From Chloroflexota bacterium (GTDB lineage: Bacteria > Chloroflexota > Ktedonobacteria > Ktedonobacterales > JADMIN01), in assembly GCA_021323855.1 (NCBI GenBank), contig JAJPKE010000019.1:62001-126000 (forward strand): DNA of 64,000 nucleotides, given 5' to 3'. A program made the position numbers and the translations under genes. The notes beneath the pieces were generated by a model, which was not told where the DNA came from, did not search any database, and worked only from the letters and a program-made list of their open reading frames with translations. Within the stretch, counting starts at the first letter, position 1. Each line of letters opens with the position of its first letter. This document shows, piece after piece, positions 16,767 to 26,726 of the stretch.

Positions 16767-17969
16767 TTACTTTTCGCGCGGGTCCTGGAGCAGCTCCACG
16801 GCGGCCTGAACCACCTGTTCGGCGGTGATGGCTTTGAGGCAGGCAAAGGTATAGCAGGTATTCGGTATCCACGGCGCGTCATTGCCGATGAAGTGGAAGC
16901 ATGGGCTGCACGGCAGGTCCGAATGGATGGTGCGCTGCCGGTAGGATTTCCTGCCAATCGGACGGAACTGCTCATGATTCGAGGGGCCGAAGATGCCAAC
17001 GGCTGGTGTCCCCACTGCGGCGGCAATGTGCAGGGGGCAGGAATCGTTGCCGATGAAGAGCGCGGACATTTCGATCAGCGCGGCAGATTCTTTCAACGAG
17101 GTCTGCCCGGCGACACTGGTAAGATTGGTGGCATTGCGTGGCACCCGCGCCGCCACTTCCTCGCAGAGCGGCTGATCTTCTTTGCCGCCGATGAGCAGGA
17201 CATGCGCGTCGAACCGCTCGATCAGGTGGTTGGCCACCTGCGCGAAACGGATGGGCGCCCAGCGTTTGCGGCCATTGAAGCCCTCACCACCGACGTGCAT
17301 GGTAATCAGCAGATTGGCGGGCGAAAGCCCCCAATCGCGCAGCTTGCGCCGCGCCGCCGAGCGGTCTTTCGCCGTAAGATAGAGCTTTGGCTGGCGTTCT
17401 TCTTCGGTCAGCGGCGTATCAAGAATCGGCTCGATGACCTGAAGATACTGATCCACCGCATGCCGTGAACGATAGGACTCGGAATGTCCGCCGATCAGCC
17501 ACCAGAGCGCGGGCATATCAACATGCAGCGGCTTCTGGTTCAGCCCGGCCATCATCAGCACAATCTTGCCCAGTGGCGAGAGGTTTAGGATGAGATCATA
17601 TTTATTCTGGCGCAGTTCGCTGATGCTTCGCGCCAGATTCCACATTTTGCGCTCGGCAGTATTGGCGTCCAGCACGATCATATGGTCGAAGCTGGGATTA
17701 TCGCGCAGAATGCCGGCGTTGCTTCGCGAGACGAGGACGGTGATCTTGGCCCAGGGGAATCGTCGCCGCAGCGCCGCCAGCGCCGGTGTGGCAAACAGTG
17801 TATCGCCGATGGGCAGCAACAGACTAACCAGGATGTGCGCCGGATCGAGCGGAGTATATTCGTCGAGGGAGTGGTAGCGGCGTTCGCCAGGAATCTCGTG
17901 CAATCGCGGTTCGGTAATGGACTCGCTGAACGGCAGGGGGGCAACCAGCAGAGAATCGAATAACGGCAT
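16767..17969 (-). CDS. Glycosyltransferase family 9 (heptosyltransferase-like)
   Basis: A 400-residue GT-B enzyme. ILVSLLLPIGDTLFATPALAALRRRFP is the ADP-heptose transferase entry motif, and SALFIGNDSCPLHIAAAVGTPAVGIFGPS is the nucleotide-sugar-binding motif. A CSPCF ... CYTFACL cysteine cluster near the C-terminus is usual for this family. Chloroflexota lack classical LPS, so the acceptor is more likely another surface glycan. GGAGGTGAGAGA right before the ATG at 17969 fixes the start and excludes 16 upstream residues. Confidence 0.88.
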   Translation of the reverse strand: MPLFDSLLVAPLPFSESITEPRLHEIPGERRYHSLDEYTPLDPAHILVSLLLPIGDTLFATPALAALRRRFPWAKITVLVSRSNAGILRDNPSFDHMIVLDANTAERKMWNLARSISELRQNKYDLILNLSPLGKIVLMMAGLNQKPLHVDMPALWWLIGGHSESYRSRHAVDQYLQVIEPILDTPLTEEERQPKLYLTAKDRSAARRKLRDWGLSPANLLITMHVGGEGFNGRKRWAPIRFAQVANHLIERFDAHVLLIGGKEDQPLCEEVAARVPRNATNLTSVAGQTSLKESAALIEMSALFIGNDSCPLHIAAAVGTPAVGIFGPSNHEQFRPIGRKSYRQRTIHSDLPCSPCFHFIGNDAPWIPNTCYTFACLKAITAEQVVQAAVELLQDPREK

Positions 17970-18347
17970 TCTCTCACCTCCGGCCATACTGTTCAGCCCA
18001 CGAAACCAACCAAACACGCACTACCTGCCTCAGATAGAATTACAAACATCTCGCAACAGGATATCAAGGGCAAAGATACCTAGTGACACCAAATGTCACC
18101 AGGTCAGGCGCCCGATGATACCCAGGACGCAGTGGACATAAAAACCAGCGGCCCGTTCTTGCTCATTATAAGTATGCCGCAAAAAGCCTGCCATTGTCAT
18201 CCTATCGGGCGACGTAGCGCACTGGCCAGCGTGTACATACCAATCAACCACCTGCTTGCGAGTGTTCGCGCCTGTTCGTCGTGAGGCAGCACTAAGAGTA
18301 CGTTCCGCGCTGGCAATATCTTACGAAATCACGCGAAATCACGGGCA
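17970..18347. other. Intergenic region with a possible operator
   Basis: About 380 bases between two minus-strand genes, with no supported coding frame. A TATAAT at about 18169-18174 (minus strand) is a candidate -10 for the glycosyltransferase, though the -35 is poor. Downstream of it a perfect inverted repeat, GTGACA-N5-TGTCAC (18083-18099), could bind a dimeric regulator. Confidence 0.45.
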
Positions 18348-19910
18348 TCAGCGATGTGGTTGCGACTGTGGCTGCGACCTGCTGGTTGGTTCGCCACCCT
18401 GCGCGCTGGCCGAGGAGCGATTGAGCGTGCCGAAGTAGATGCTGGTGAGGCCAGCAGTTAGCACGACGACCGCCAGGACATCCATCGCCAGCGGGATGCC
18501 AAAGGCATCGGCGGCGAGACCCATGAGCGGGAGAATCAGCACGTTCATCCCGTTTTGCAACATGCTCTGAAGCGCCAGCACGCGCCCCTTGATCCAGTCT
18601 GGCGAGCGCGCCTGCATCGTCGTGGTAGTCGGCACATTGACAAAGTTGAGCGCGATGCCGATGAAGAACGTCAGCAGGATGGCGATGCCCCAGTACCACC
18701 AGGACGCCCACCAGTTCTGTGGATGAATCGCCTCGACGATGGCGCGGACCAGCGTGAGCAACGCAATGCTGGTGGAGAGCGCAATCAGGCCGATCATGAT
18801 GGTGCGGATATAGTGCAGCTTGCGCACGAGCGCGGGCGTGAAGGCCGACCCCAGCACCAGACCGACGCCGGCAGGGAACAGCACCAGCACCATATTGCTT
18901 TGTGGCTGATTGAAGAAGACATGCACAAAGTTTGGCGCAATGGCCGAGACAATGGCGACGACGACACCGCCCATGCACAACTGCAAAATGGCGTTCAGCA
19001 GCCGCCGGTCATGGCGAACGAAGCTGGCCGCCTCACGAATGCCCATCCAGATATGGCGCACCTGATGCCCTTCGGATAAGTGCAAGGCATGCGCGCCGGT
19101 CGCCGCTTCGCTCTGGAGTCGTGGCTTGGGAATCGAGAAGATCAGCCCGATACACACGCCGTAGAGCAGCGCTACAATCACGAACAGGCTCTCTATCGAG
19201 GTCATGGATAGATGCCCGATGGTGATGGTTGGGACAAACAAGATAATGGCTGGCCCCAATACGATCAGGCCAAGCGCCTGCGAGATCGTGAAGGTGATGT
19301 TAAAGAGCGAGAGCGCATTGACCAGTTCATCGGGATGAACGAGCAGCGGAATCGCCGCGCCCTCCGCCGGAGTGAAGAACTGGCCGATGGAAGAGGTAAA
19401 CAGGCTGAGCAGCAGCGCAATGACCACCGGCGAGAAATCGAGATGCAGGGAAATGGCAATCGCCACAGCGGCCATTGCGCGTAGCAAGTTGGATATCCAC
19501 ATTACCGTGCGCCGGTTGAAGCGGTCCACCAGCACACCAGCAAGCGGCGCAAAGATAGCCGCCGGCAACGCAAAGGTGACAATCGAAAGGCTGGTGGCGA
19601 AGTTGCTCTTACTGGTTGCCGCAACGAGGACCACCAACCCATAGTTCATGGCGTTCATGATCGTCTGCGAGATCAATTGCGCCAACCAGAGGCGCAAAAA
19701 CAAACGATTGCGCAGGACGGTGCGGAATCCCCGCCCGGAGGCGGCGATGGCCTGCGGCGGCAATTGCTGCTCGCCCAGCGGAACACTACTGCGTGGCCGT
19801 TTATACGACACGCTGGCCGACGGCGCTTTCGGCGTGGCCCCATCCTCGGATGCCATGCCCGCGCCCGGAGCGCCGACATCATCGTCGTTTGCTTGCGACA
19901 CTTTAGCCAT
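18348..19910 (-). CDS. MFS transporter
   Basis: A 520-residue protein with a 70-residue hydrophilic N-terminus and about twelve membrane helices. FRTVLRNRLFLRLWLAQLIS is typical of the MFS_3/enterobactin-exporter-like group, and the GVLVDRFNRRTVM loop is the MFS motif-A equivalent between helices 2 and 3. The substrate is unknown; an exporter role is likely. Its ATG at 19910 overlaps the DUF951 stop by 8 bases, which points to translational coupling. The C-terminal tail is Ser/Gln-rich. Confidence 0.87.
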   Translation of the reverse strand: MAKVSQANDDDVGAPGAGMASEDGATPKAPSASVSYKRPRSSVPLGEQQLPPQAIAASGRGFRTVLRNRLFLRLWLAQLISQTIMNAMNYGLVVLVAATSKSNFATSLSIVTFALPAAIFAPLAGVLVDRFNRRTVMWISNLLRAMAAVAIAISLHLDFSPVVIALLLSLFTSSIGQFFTPAEGAAIPLLVHPDELVNALSLFNITFTISQALGLIVLGPAIILFVPTITIGHLSMTSIESLFVIVALLYGVCIGLIFSIPKPRLQSEAATGAHALHLSEGHQVRHIWMGIREAASFVRHDRRLLNAILQLCMGGVVVAIVSAIAPNFVHVFFNQPQSNMVLVLFPAGVGLVLGSAFTPALVRKLHYIRTIMIGLIALSTSIALLTLVRAIVEAIHPQNWWASWWYWGIAILLTFFIGIALNFVNVPTTTTMQARSPDWIKGRVLALQSMLQNGMNVLILPLMGLAADAFGIPLAMDVLAVVVLTAGLTSIYFGTLNRSSASAQGGEPTSRSQPQSQPHR

Positions 19911-20133
19911 CGTGTTCTTCACTCACTATCGGGAACTCATCAGCGCCCCGGCTGAGAATCTGTTTTATTCGTTGCTCGGCCTCGCTACGTGGCAACAAAA
20001 TGCGCCTGCCGCAGCCTTCACATTTTAAGCCAATATCCGCGCCCAGCCGCACAACCCGCCAGTCGGTACTACCGCAGGGGTGCGGCTTGCGTAGGCGCAC
20101 ACGGTCGCCCATGCCCAGGTCGGCATATTTCAC
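19903..20133 (-). CDS. DUF951 family small protein
   Basis: A 76-residue protein starting at GTG 20133 with AAGGAGG 8 bases upstream. MGDRVRLRKPHPCGSTDWRV and the later CEGCGRRI cover the DUF951 signature, including the cysteines of a probable zinc site (PCG and CEGC). The family is widespread in Firmicutes and Chloroflexota and has no assigned function, although it is often near ychF or translation genes. Here it sits between nadD and the MFS gene. Confidence 0.85.
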   Translation of the reverse strand: MKYADLGMGDRVRLRKPHPCGSTDWRVVRLGADIGLKCEGCGRRILLPRSEAEQRIKQILSRGADEFPIVSEEHDG

Positions 20134-20167
20134 GCGCGCCTCCTTCCCGCATTGTACTGCTCACAGT

Positions 20168-20893
20168 CTACTGCCGCTGCCCCTGAGACTCCTGAGACTC
20201 CTGGGATACCAGATACAACTGATGCCGCTCGATATAGTCGCGCACGGCATCCGGCACGAAATAGCGGATAGGCCGCCCCGCCGCCACCCGCGCCCGCAGG
20301 TCGGTGGCAGCGATATCAAGCTGCGGCATCGGAAAGATTGTCACTTTCCGCTGAAGGTCCGGCAACTGACGTGCCAGTTGGGCTAGCTCCTCCGGGTCCG
20401 CTGCGTAGCCTGGGCGGTGGACGGCGGCGATGTGATCCACCTGTTCTAGTACGCCGTTTGGGTCGCGCCAGTTCGGCAAATAAACAAGCATATCCCAGCC
20501 GAGAATCAGGCAGAGCCAGTTGTTGCTGCCCCACTGCTGCCGCAGCGTGCGCAGGGTGTCCACCGTGTATGACGGACCAGTGCGCTCAAGCTCGACTGTA
20601 CATAACCCAAAACGCTCATCGCCGTCAATCGCCAACTCGACCATCGCGCGCCGCTGCTCGGCAGGCGAGATCACTCGCCCGGCCTTATGTGGTGGCGTGC
20701 CAGCCGGCATGAACCAGACACGATCCAGCGCCAGACGAGTGTACACTTCTTGCGCAAGAATGAGGTGTCCGATGTGCGGCGGATCAAAGGTCCCGCCTAG
20801 AATACCATAGCGTAACCCGCTTTGCACTTCCTGCACTTCCAGTCCCTCGTCACCATCGCTTTCACCGCTGTCATCGCCGTTATCATCGGCCAT
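20168..20893 (-). CDS. nadD: Nicotinate-nucleotide adenylyltransferase
   Basis: Joins nicotinate mononucleotide and ATP to give deamido-NAD in NAD synthesis. GILGGTFDPPHIGHL is the nucleotidyltransferase HIGH-type motif, and FMPAGTPPHK follows. The usual C-terminal ISST-x-IR motif reads IAATDLRARVAAGRPIRYFVP. The protein carries an acidic N-terminal extension of about 27 residues (Asp/Glu/Gly-rich), which may be real or reflect a too-early start. The C-terminal SQESQESQGQRQ tail is also non-family sequence. DUF951 follows after 34 bases. Confidence 0.92.
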   Translation of the reverse strand: MADDNGDDSGESDGDEGLEVQEVQSGLRYGILGGTFDPPHIGHLILAQEVYTRLALDRVWFMPAGTPPHKAGRVISPAEQRRAMVELAIDGDERFGLCTVELERTGPSYTVDTLRTLRQQWGSNNWLCLILGWDMLVYLPNWRDPNGVLEQVDHIAAVHRPGYAADPEELAQLARQLPDLQRKVTIFPMPQLDIAATDLRARVAAGRPIRYFVPDAVRDYIERHQLYLVSQESQESQGQRQ

Positions 20894-20964
20894 CGCCAGC
20901 CATCATGGCATGACCGGTCGGTGATATGTAGAATTGCTGATGCCCCAGTGCTCCCAATGCGCGA

Positions 20965-22083
20965 TCAGGCCAGCGTGCTCGACGCGGTAGCTCGTGTTAC
21001 CTCCGCACCTTCGACCTGCGCCAGCAACTCCTCGATGATCTGTGAATAGAGCGTCGCTACTTTGCTAATATCTTTCGTCGGCAGCCAGAATACCACGCGC
21101 AACTCCATTTTGTCTGCCGAGGCGCCGCCAATGATGATTTGCGGCGGCGGATCGAGCCGCACCTCCGCCACTGATTTCAGCGCGGTGCGAATCTGCTCCT
21201 CCGCGCGGTCTATGCTCTCCGGCCCATTGTCGGGAACCGTGACCAGCAAGACGCCCCGGCTGACATCATACGCGCTCAGGTTGACCACTGCCGAGGTAAA
21301 GAGCATCGAGTTGGGGATGAGGACACGCTGGTTATCCTCGGTGCGCAGCGCCGTGTAGCGAATCTGAATATCCTCGATTTCGCCGGTATAAGGTGTCAGC
21401 GTGATGCGGTCGCCGATGACGAAGGGATGCTCCAGCAGCAGATAAATGCCCGAGACGAGGTTGCGCAGCACATCTTGCAGCGCCAGGCTCAAGGCCACTG
21501 TCAGCGCCCCGCCCAGCGCCACCGGCAGCACGATGCCGGTATTCCAGATGAGCGCCAGAATGACGATGCCGCCAACGATCAGCGACACGATATAGATGAT
21601 GCGTCCGGTGAGCAGCACCAGATTGCGGTTGACCCGTGCGTGGGCGAGCCGCCCTTCGATGATGCGCTGGAAGAGCCGGCCAAAGCTGAGCATGCAAGCC
21701 AGCACCAACAGTGTGCCAGCGATACGCAGCGCCAGATCGGCCAGCGCCTTGCCGATGGTTTGCGTCACGATCAACTGACGGAGTCCATAATCGTTGAGCC
21801 AGATGAGCAGCACGATCACCGCCGCCACCAGCAGGACGCAGGCGAATGTGATACCGCCGAGCAGGCGGCTTACCGTGGTCTTTTCGGTGGCGGGGGTGGC
21901 GTGTTCCTGCTTCTGCACCTCTCTACCCCGGCGAATGTAGCGTGGGCGGTAGGTTGGCACATGGGTGGCGAGGCTGGAGAGCCAGCGCCCGCCAACGACG
22001 GCCACTGCCACAATCACGATAGAGAGCGAGAGGCGCGTGAAGAACGAGTTTGGGTCAAAGGTCGTCGTGGCGGCAGCGGTCAC
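20965..22083 (-). CDS. Mechanosensitive ion channel (MscS family)
   Basis: A 372-residue MscS-type channel that opens under membrane tension. Several hydrophobic segments precede the pore helix (ALGGALTVALSLALQDVLRNLVSGIYLLLE). The beta domain follows with PFVIGDRITL, EIEDIQIRYTALRTEDNQRVLIPNS. The long frame extends further upstream but that part is antisense noise: the true start is GTG at 22083, whose GTGA overlaps the pepF stop by four bases. This implies cotranscription and coupled translation with pepF. Confidence 0.9.
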   Translation of the reverse strand: MTAAATTTFDPNSFFTRLSLSIVIVAVAVVGGRWLSSLATHVPTYRPRYIRRGREVQKQEHATPATEKTTVSRLLGGITFACVLLVAAVIVLLIWLNDYGLRQLIVTQTIGKALADLALRIAGTLLVLACMLSFGRLFQRIIEGRLAHARVNRNLVLLTGRIIYIVSLIVGGIVILALIWNTGIVLPVALGGALTVALSLALQDVLRNLVSGIYLLLEHPFVIGDRITLTPYTGEIEDIQIRYTALRTEDNQRVLIPNSMLFTSAVVNLSAYDVSRGVLLVTVPDNGPESIDRAEEQIRTALKSVAEVRLDPPPQIIIGGASADKMELRVVFWLPTKDISKVATLYSQIIEELLAQVEGAEVTRATASSTLA

Positions 22084-23885
22084 AGCAGGCTCTCCAACTG
22101 GTCCAGGTACGCGGAGAACGTGTCGAGCGCCTGCTGGATCGGCGCGGGCGTGGAAAGGTCTACGCCGGCGTCGCGCAGCAGATTGATGCTGTAATCCGAG
22201 GAGCCAGACGAGAGGAAGCGCCGGTAGCGTTGCACCGCCGGTTCGCCCTCTGTGAGAATCTGGCTCGCCAGCGCAGCCGAGGCCGAGATGCCCGTCGCGT
22301 ACTGATAGACGTAGAAGTTGTAATAGAAGTGCGGGATACGCGCCCATTCGATGCTGATCTCGTCGTCCACCTGCACCTCTGCGCCATAGTATTTGTCGTT
22401 CAGCGCCTTATAGGATGTGCTGAGCGATTCGGCGGTCAGCGCTTCGCCAGCCTCTACCCGCGCATGGATGTCGCGCTCGAACTCCGCGAACAGCGTCTGG
22501 CGGTAGAGCGTCGTGCGGAAGGTTTCCAGCGCGTGATTGATGATGTACATCTTCAGGTTGCGGTCGGTGGCGTTTTGCAGGAGATACTGCGTCAGCAGCG
22601 CCTCGTTGAGCGTGGAAGCGACCTCCGCCACGAAAAGCGTATAGTTGCCATAGACGAAGGGCTGGTTGCGCCAGGTATGGTACGAGTGCATCGAATGGCC
22701 CATCTCATGCGCCAGCGTGAACATGCTGTCCATGCTCTCCTGATAGTTCAGCAGCACGAACGGCGCGGTGCCATACGTGCCGGAGCTATAGGCGCCAGAG
22801 CGTTTACCCTCGTTCTCATACACGTCAATCCAGCGCGAGGCGAATCCCTGGCGCAGCGCCTGCACATAATCCTCGCCAAGTGGCGCTACGGCCTGCGCTA
22901 CCCGCTCCTGCGCCTCCGCATATGTCACCTTATACTCGACCTCCGGCACCATCGGCACATAGAGATCGTACATATGCAGTTCGTTCAGGCCGAGCAGTCG
23001 CTTGCGCAGGGAGAGATAGCGGTGCAGCTTCGCAAGATTCTGGTCCACCGTCGCGATCAGGTTGTCATAGACGCTGACGGGGATGTTGTTGGGGTCCAGC
23101 GCGGCTTCTAGCGCCGAGGAGTAGTGACGGGCGCGGGCATAGAAGATGTCGCGCTTGACCTGGCCGGAGAGCGTGGCCGCCAGCGTATTGCTATACTGCT
23201 GGTACGCGCCCTGCATCGCCTGAAACGCCTCGCGCCGCACGTCTTGCTTGTGGCTTTCGAGGAACTTCGCGACGTAGTTGCCCTGGGTCAGCGCAACCTC
23301 CTGGCCCTCCTCGTCATGCACCATCGGCAGCTTCATGTCGGCGTAGTTGAGCATCTCATAGGCGCGGCTGGCGGTGTCGGTGGCCTCGCCGGACTGCGCC
23401 AGCAGCACCTCCATCTCAGTCGAGAGAACGTGCGCGCGCTGGCGATTGATTTCATCCAACGCCTGCCGGTAGATGTGCAGGCCGGGCGTCTCCGCGACGA
23501 ACGTGTCGAGCCGTTCCTGCGGGATAGCCAGCAGTTCGGGCGTCATGTAGGCGGTGGTGGCGTTCATCTCGTTATACAGCGTGGTGACGCGATCATTCAA
23601 CGCCTGGTTTGCGCTGTTGGTGGTGTCTTCGTCGAGCCGCATATGAGCGTAGGCGTAGAGCTTGCTCAACTGCTCGAAGGCGGTGTCGCGCGCCTGGAAC
23701 GAGGCGAGCAGCGTCTCGCCGGATTCGCCAAGTTTCCCCTGAAAGGCGCCGAGTTCTGGCAGCGTCTCGCTGACCTGCTTGAACGCGGCCTCCCAGTCCG
23801 CCACTGAAGGGAAGATCGTTTCCAGATTCCAGGTATCTTCTAGCGCCACTTCGCTGCGCTTGGGCAGGGCTGTTGCGGTTGCCAT
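22080..23885 (-). CDS. pepF: Oligoendopeptidase F
   Basis: A cytoplasmic M3-family zinc metallopeptidase of 601 residues that trims short peptides. HEMGH lies at 393-397, and the third zinc ligand is likely Glu421 in [14 protein letters not shown]. The length matches the family. GAGGAG lies 12 bases before the ATG at 23885; a longer frame would start in repeat-associated sequence and is not favoured. mscS overlaps its stop codon. The gene is divergent from purL across a repeat-rich region. Confidence 0.94.
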   Translation of the reverse strand: MATATALPKRSEVALEDTWNLETIFPSVADWEAAFKQVSETLPELGAFQGKLGESGETLLASFQARDTAFEQLSKLYAYAHMRLDEDTTNSANQALNDRVTTLYNEMNATTAYMTPELLAIPQERLDTFVAETPGLHIYRQALDEINRQRAHVLSTEMEVLLAQSGEATDTASRAYEMLNYADMKLPMVHDEEGQEVALTQGNYVAKFLESHKQDVRREAFQAMQGAYQQYSNTLAATLSGQVKRDIFYARARHYSSALEAALDPNNIPVSVYDNLIATVDQNLAKLHRYLSLRKRLLGLNELHMYDLYVPMVPEVEYKVTYAEAQERVAQAVAPLGEDYVQALRQGFASRWIDVYENEGKRSGAYSSGTYGTAPFVLLNYQESMDSMFTLAHEMGHSMHSYHTWRNQPFVYGNYTLFVAEVASTLNEALLTQYLLQNATDRNLKMYIINHALETFRTTLYRQTLFAEFERDIHARVEAGEALTAESLSTSYKALNDKYYGAEVQVDDEISIEWARIPHFYYNFYVYQYATGISASAALASQILTEGEPAVQRYRRFLSSGSSDYSINLLRDAGVDLSTPAPIQQALDTFSAYLDQLESLL

Positions 23886-23920
23886 CGTTGCTCGTTGCTC
23901 CTCATTGTCGTGTTGTAGAA

Positions 23921-24005
23921 TCCTCACCTCCGGCCCCTCTCCCTGCGGGGAGAGGGGAGATCAGAGGTCCTCGCCCCTTACTCATACTCCCACGAGGAGA
24001 AGGGA
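23921..24005. repeat. Dispersed palindromic repeats upstream of pepF
   Basis: CCTCACCTCCGG leads to CCCCTCTCCC / GGGGAGAGGGG (23934-23957), followed by a second degenerate copy near 23986-24005 (CTCCCACGAGGAGAAGGGA). They occupy the spacer between the divergent pepF and purL genes. Confidence 0.8.
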
Positions 24006-24102
24006 CCGCGTGCGCAGGTGTTGCCAGTGGCGCAGTGTGTACCTGTCTGTGTCGCCGTGTGGACGCCTGGGCACATAGATCTAGTATACCGCGTGAGACG
24101 CA

Positions 24103-24156
24103 GAGACCTCATCCTCATCCCTTTCCCACGAGGAGAGGGGCTGGGAGTAAGGTCTC
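24103..24156. repeat. Dispersed palindromic repeat with GAGACC/GGTCTC ends
   Basis: A 54-base element bounded by GAGACC (24103-24108) and its complement GGTCTC (24151-24156). The inside is an imperfect version of the CTCTCCC-ACGAG-GAGAGGGG stem. The perfect ends suggest a discrete unit, like a small mobile palindrome. Confidence 0.78.
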
Positions 24157-24166
24157 TTCCACCTGC

Positions 24167-24172
24167 TATAAT
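24167..24172 (+). promoter_or_regulatory. Extended -10 promoter candidate for purL
   Basis: TGCTATAAT contains an extended -10 (TGn-TATAAT) 11 bases after the repeat at 24103-24156. No good -35 is seen, as is usual for extended -10 promoters. The expected leader before the GTG start at 24230 is about 50 bases. Confidence 0.45.
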
Positions 24173-24229
24173 GTACTGACGCCTTCCGCGCCACACAACG
24201 AAACTGCTGTCCAGCATGAGGAGCGCCCT

Positions 24230-26581
24230 GTGACTGCCACGCCCGCCCATTCAGATACAGCCGATATGTCTCAGGCAAACGAAACCGGCGCGACACCGGA
24301 AACGCCAGAAATAGATGACCGCGCGCTGGCCGAGGTCGCCCTCACCCGCGACGAATATCAGCGCATCGTCGCGTTGCTCGGTCGCGTGCCCAATCACGTC
24401 GAGTTGGGCCTCTTCGGCGCCATGTGGAGCGAACACTGTGGCTATAAAAACAGCCGCCCGCTGCTCAAACGCTTCCCCACTACCGGCCCGCGTGTGCTGC
24501 TCAAAGCAGGCGAGGAGAACGCGGGTGCCGTTGACATCGGTGATGGACTGGCCGTCGTCATGAAGATCGAAAGCCACAACCATCCCAGCGCCATCGAACC
24601 GTATCAGGGCGCGGCCACCGGCGTCGGCGGCATTGTGCGCGACATCTTCACGATGGGCGCACGTCCCATCGCCCTGCTCGATTCGCTGCGTTTCGGTCCG
24701 CTCAGCGAGGCGCGCAACCGCTATCTCTTCTCCGGCATTGTCGGCGGTATCGGCGGCTATGGCAACTGCCTGGGCATCCCCACCGTCGGCGGCGAGGTCT
24801 ATTTCGACGCCAGCTACAACGGTAATCCGCTGGTCAATGCTATGTGTGTCGGCCTCATCGAAGCCGGTCGCCTCATCCCCGCGCGCGCCGAAGGTCCCGG
24901 TAATCCGGTGCTGGTGGTCGGCGCCGCCACCGGACGCGACGGCATCCACGGCGCCACCTTCGCCTCGGTCGAACTGGACGAGTCTTCAGAGGAGCGTCGC
25001 CCCGCCGTCCAGGTTGGTAATCCCTTCACCGAGAAGTTGCTGATGGAGGCTTGCCTGGAACTGCGCGACAAGGGTTGGATCGTCGGCATGCAGGACCTCG
25101 GCGCCGCCGGTCTCACCAGCTCCACCGTCGAAAGCGCGCACAAAGGCAGCGCAGGCATCGAACTGGATGTGCTAAAGGCGCCGCGCCGCGAATCTGGCAT
25201 GACGCCCTATGAAATGATGCTCTCGGAGTCGCAGGAGCGCATGTTGGTGATTGCCCGCGCCGGCTACGAGGAGAATGTGCGCGCGCTCTTCGCTCGCTGG
25301 GGGCTGCACTCTGAGGTCATCGGTCACGTCATCGCGGAGCCGGTGATTCGCGTCACCGAAGGCGCAACTGTGGTGGCCAATGTGCCAACGCGCCTGCTCA
25401 CCGACGAGGTGCCAGCCTATACCCGCGAGGGTGTGGCGCCGCCGGAACTGGCCGGCCTCTGGCGCTTCGATGTCACTTCACTGGCCGGCTCATTGCCACC
25501 TGTAGACCAGGCGTTGCTGCGCCTGCTGGCCACACCTGATCTATGCAGCCGTGAGGATATCTATCGCACCTATGACACGATGGTCGGCGCCAACACACTC
25601 ATCACGCCGGGCAGCGATGCGGCGGTTTTGCGAATCCGCAACGCCAACGATGAGGAGACTGGGAAGGCAATCGCGCTCAGCACCGACGGCAATGGCCGGC
25701 TGACCTATCTCGATCCTTTCAACGGTGGCGCGCTGGCGGTGGCCGAGGCGGCGCGCAACTGTGTCTGCGCTGGCGCGTTGCCGCTCGCGCTGACCAACTG
25801 CCTGAACTTCGGCAATCCCGAAAAGCCTGAGGTCTATTACCAGCTCTCGCAGGCGATTGATGGCATGGCGGCTGCGGCCCGCGCATTGGAGACGCCGGTC
25901 ATCTCTGGCAACGTCAGCCTGTATAACGAAAGTTTCGGTCAGGCGATTTACCCGACGCCGGTGGTCGGCATGGTCGGCCTGATCGAAGGTCTCGGTGGCA
26001 CAGCGGGACGTGCGCCAACTCCCAGCGCGTTCCAGGCGGAGGGCGATATCGTCGCGCTACTGGGTGAACTATCAGCAGACCCGGCGACCCTCGGCGGCAG
26101 CACCTATCTGGCGGCGCTGCATAACACCGTCGCTGGTCGTCCGCCGCAGCTTGATCTTGCCCGCGAACGCGCGCTGCAACGCCTGACGCTTGACGCCATC
26201 GCCGCTGGACTGGTCCACTCGGCGCACGACTGTTCAGATGGCGGGCTGGGGGTCGCGCTGGCCGAATGTTGTCTCTGGTCTGGCCTGGGGCTGCGCGCTG
26301 AGGTGCCGCTGCCAGCCGAGCCAGCCGAAATACTGGCGACGACGGCGCTGCTCTTCGGTGAGGCGCCCTCGCGGATTGTCGTCTCGCTCGCGCCAGACCA
26401 GTGGGAGCCGCTGGCGACGCTGGCGGCCTCCGCTGGTGTACCGCTCACGCGCCTGGGAGTTGTCGCCGGGAATCGCCTCACGTTCGGCCCATCGCTCGAT
26501 TTGCCTGTAGCAGACCTGCGTACCGTCTGGCGCAACGGCCTTGCCCGCGCGCTCGGCTCTGGTCCCGCCACGGCGGAATAG
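24230..26581 (+). CDS. purL: Phosphoribosylformylglycinamidine synthase II
   Basis: The large ATP-dependent subunit of FGAM synthase in purine synthesis, working with PurQ and PurS, which are not in the window. The 783-residue protein has the small-PurL architecture: [48 protein letters not shown], and the second-half repeat [17 protein letters not shown] and [15 protein letters not shown]. The start is GTG at 24230, with GAGGAG 7 bases upstream; the long upstream reading frame passes through repeats. The last codons abut another palindromic repeat. Confidence 0.95.
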   Translation: MTATPAHSDTADMSQANETGATPETPEIDDRALAEVALTRDEYQRIVALLGRVPNHVELGLFGAMWSEHCGYKNSRPLLKRFPTTGPRVLLKAGEENAGAVDIGDGLAVVMKIESHNHPSAIEPYQGAATGVGGIVRDIFTMGARPIALLDSLRFGPLSEARNRYLFSGIVGGIGGYGNCLGIPTVGGEVYFDASYNGNPLVNAMCVGLIEAGRLIPARAEGPGNPVLVVGAATGRDGIHGATFASVELDESSEERRPAVQVGNPFTEKLLMEACLELRDKGWIVGMQDLGAAGLTSSTVESAHKGSAGIELDVLKAPRRESGMTPYEMMLSESQERMLVIARAGYEENVRALFARWGLHSEVIGHVIAEPVIRVTEGATVVANVPTRLLTDEVPAYTREGVAPPELAGLWRFDVTSLAGSLPPVDQALLRLLATPDLCSREDIYRTYDTMVGANTLITPGSDAAVLRIRNANDEETGKAIALSTDGNGRLTYLDPFNGGALAVAEAARNCVCAGALPLALTNCLNFGNPEKPEVYYQLSQAIDGMAAAARALETPVISGNVSLYNESFGQAIYPTPVVGMVGLIEGLGGTAGRAPTPSAFQAEGDIVALLGELSADPATLGGSTYLAALHNTVAGRPPQLDLARERALQRLTLDAIAAGLVHSAHDCSDGGLGVALAECCLWSGLGLRAEVPLPAEPAEILATTALLFGEAPSRIVVSLAPDQWEPLATLAASAGVPLTRLGVVAGNRLTFGPSLDLPVADLRTVWRNGLARALGSGPATAE

Positions 26582-26625
26582 GAGACCTCACCCCCTGCCC
26601 CCTCTCCCACGAGGAGAGGGGCTGC
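26582..26625. repeat. Palindromic repeat, type 1, directly after the purL stop
   Basis: GAGACCTCACCCCCTGCC then CCCCTCTCCC-ACGAG-GAGAGGGG. It begins two bases after purL ends. The hairpin could also stop transcription, but there is no U-run. Confidence 0.8.
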
Positions 26626-26660
26626 TAGGCAAGGGTTTCGCCGCTGACGAGCGCGCTATG

Positions 26661-26706
26661 GCACCCCTCTCCCGCGCACGGGGGAGGGGCTGGGGGTGGG
26701 GGCTTC
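26661..26706. repeat. Palindromic repeat, type 2
   Basis: CACCCCTCTCCCGCGCA, then GGGGGAGGGGCTGGGGGTGG and GGCTTC. It follows a type 1 copy by about 35 bases. The same type 1-type 2 order and orientation recurs at 49453-49566. Confidence 0.78.
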
Positions 26707-26726
26707 CAGGAGCCGGAGGACGGACC

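Noticed and set aside
20965..22347. 460-codon version of the MscS channel
   Set aside because: The first 88 codons are antisense to the pepF end, Arg/His-rich and without channel features. The GTG at 22083 overlapping the pepF stop is the better start.
23873..26581. 902-codon version of PurL
   Set aside because: The first 119 codons run through palindromic repeats. A GTG with a good ribosome site at 24230 begins the conserved protein.
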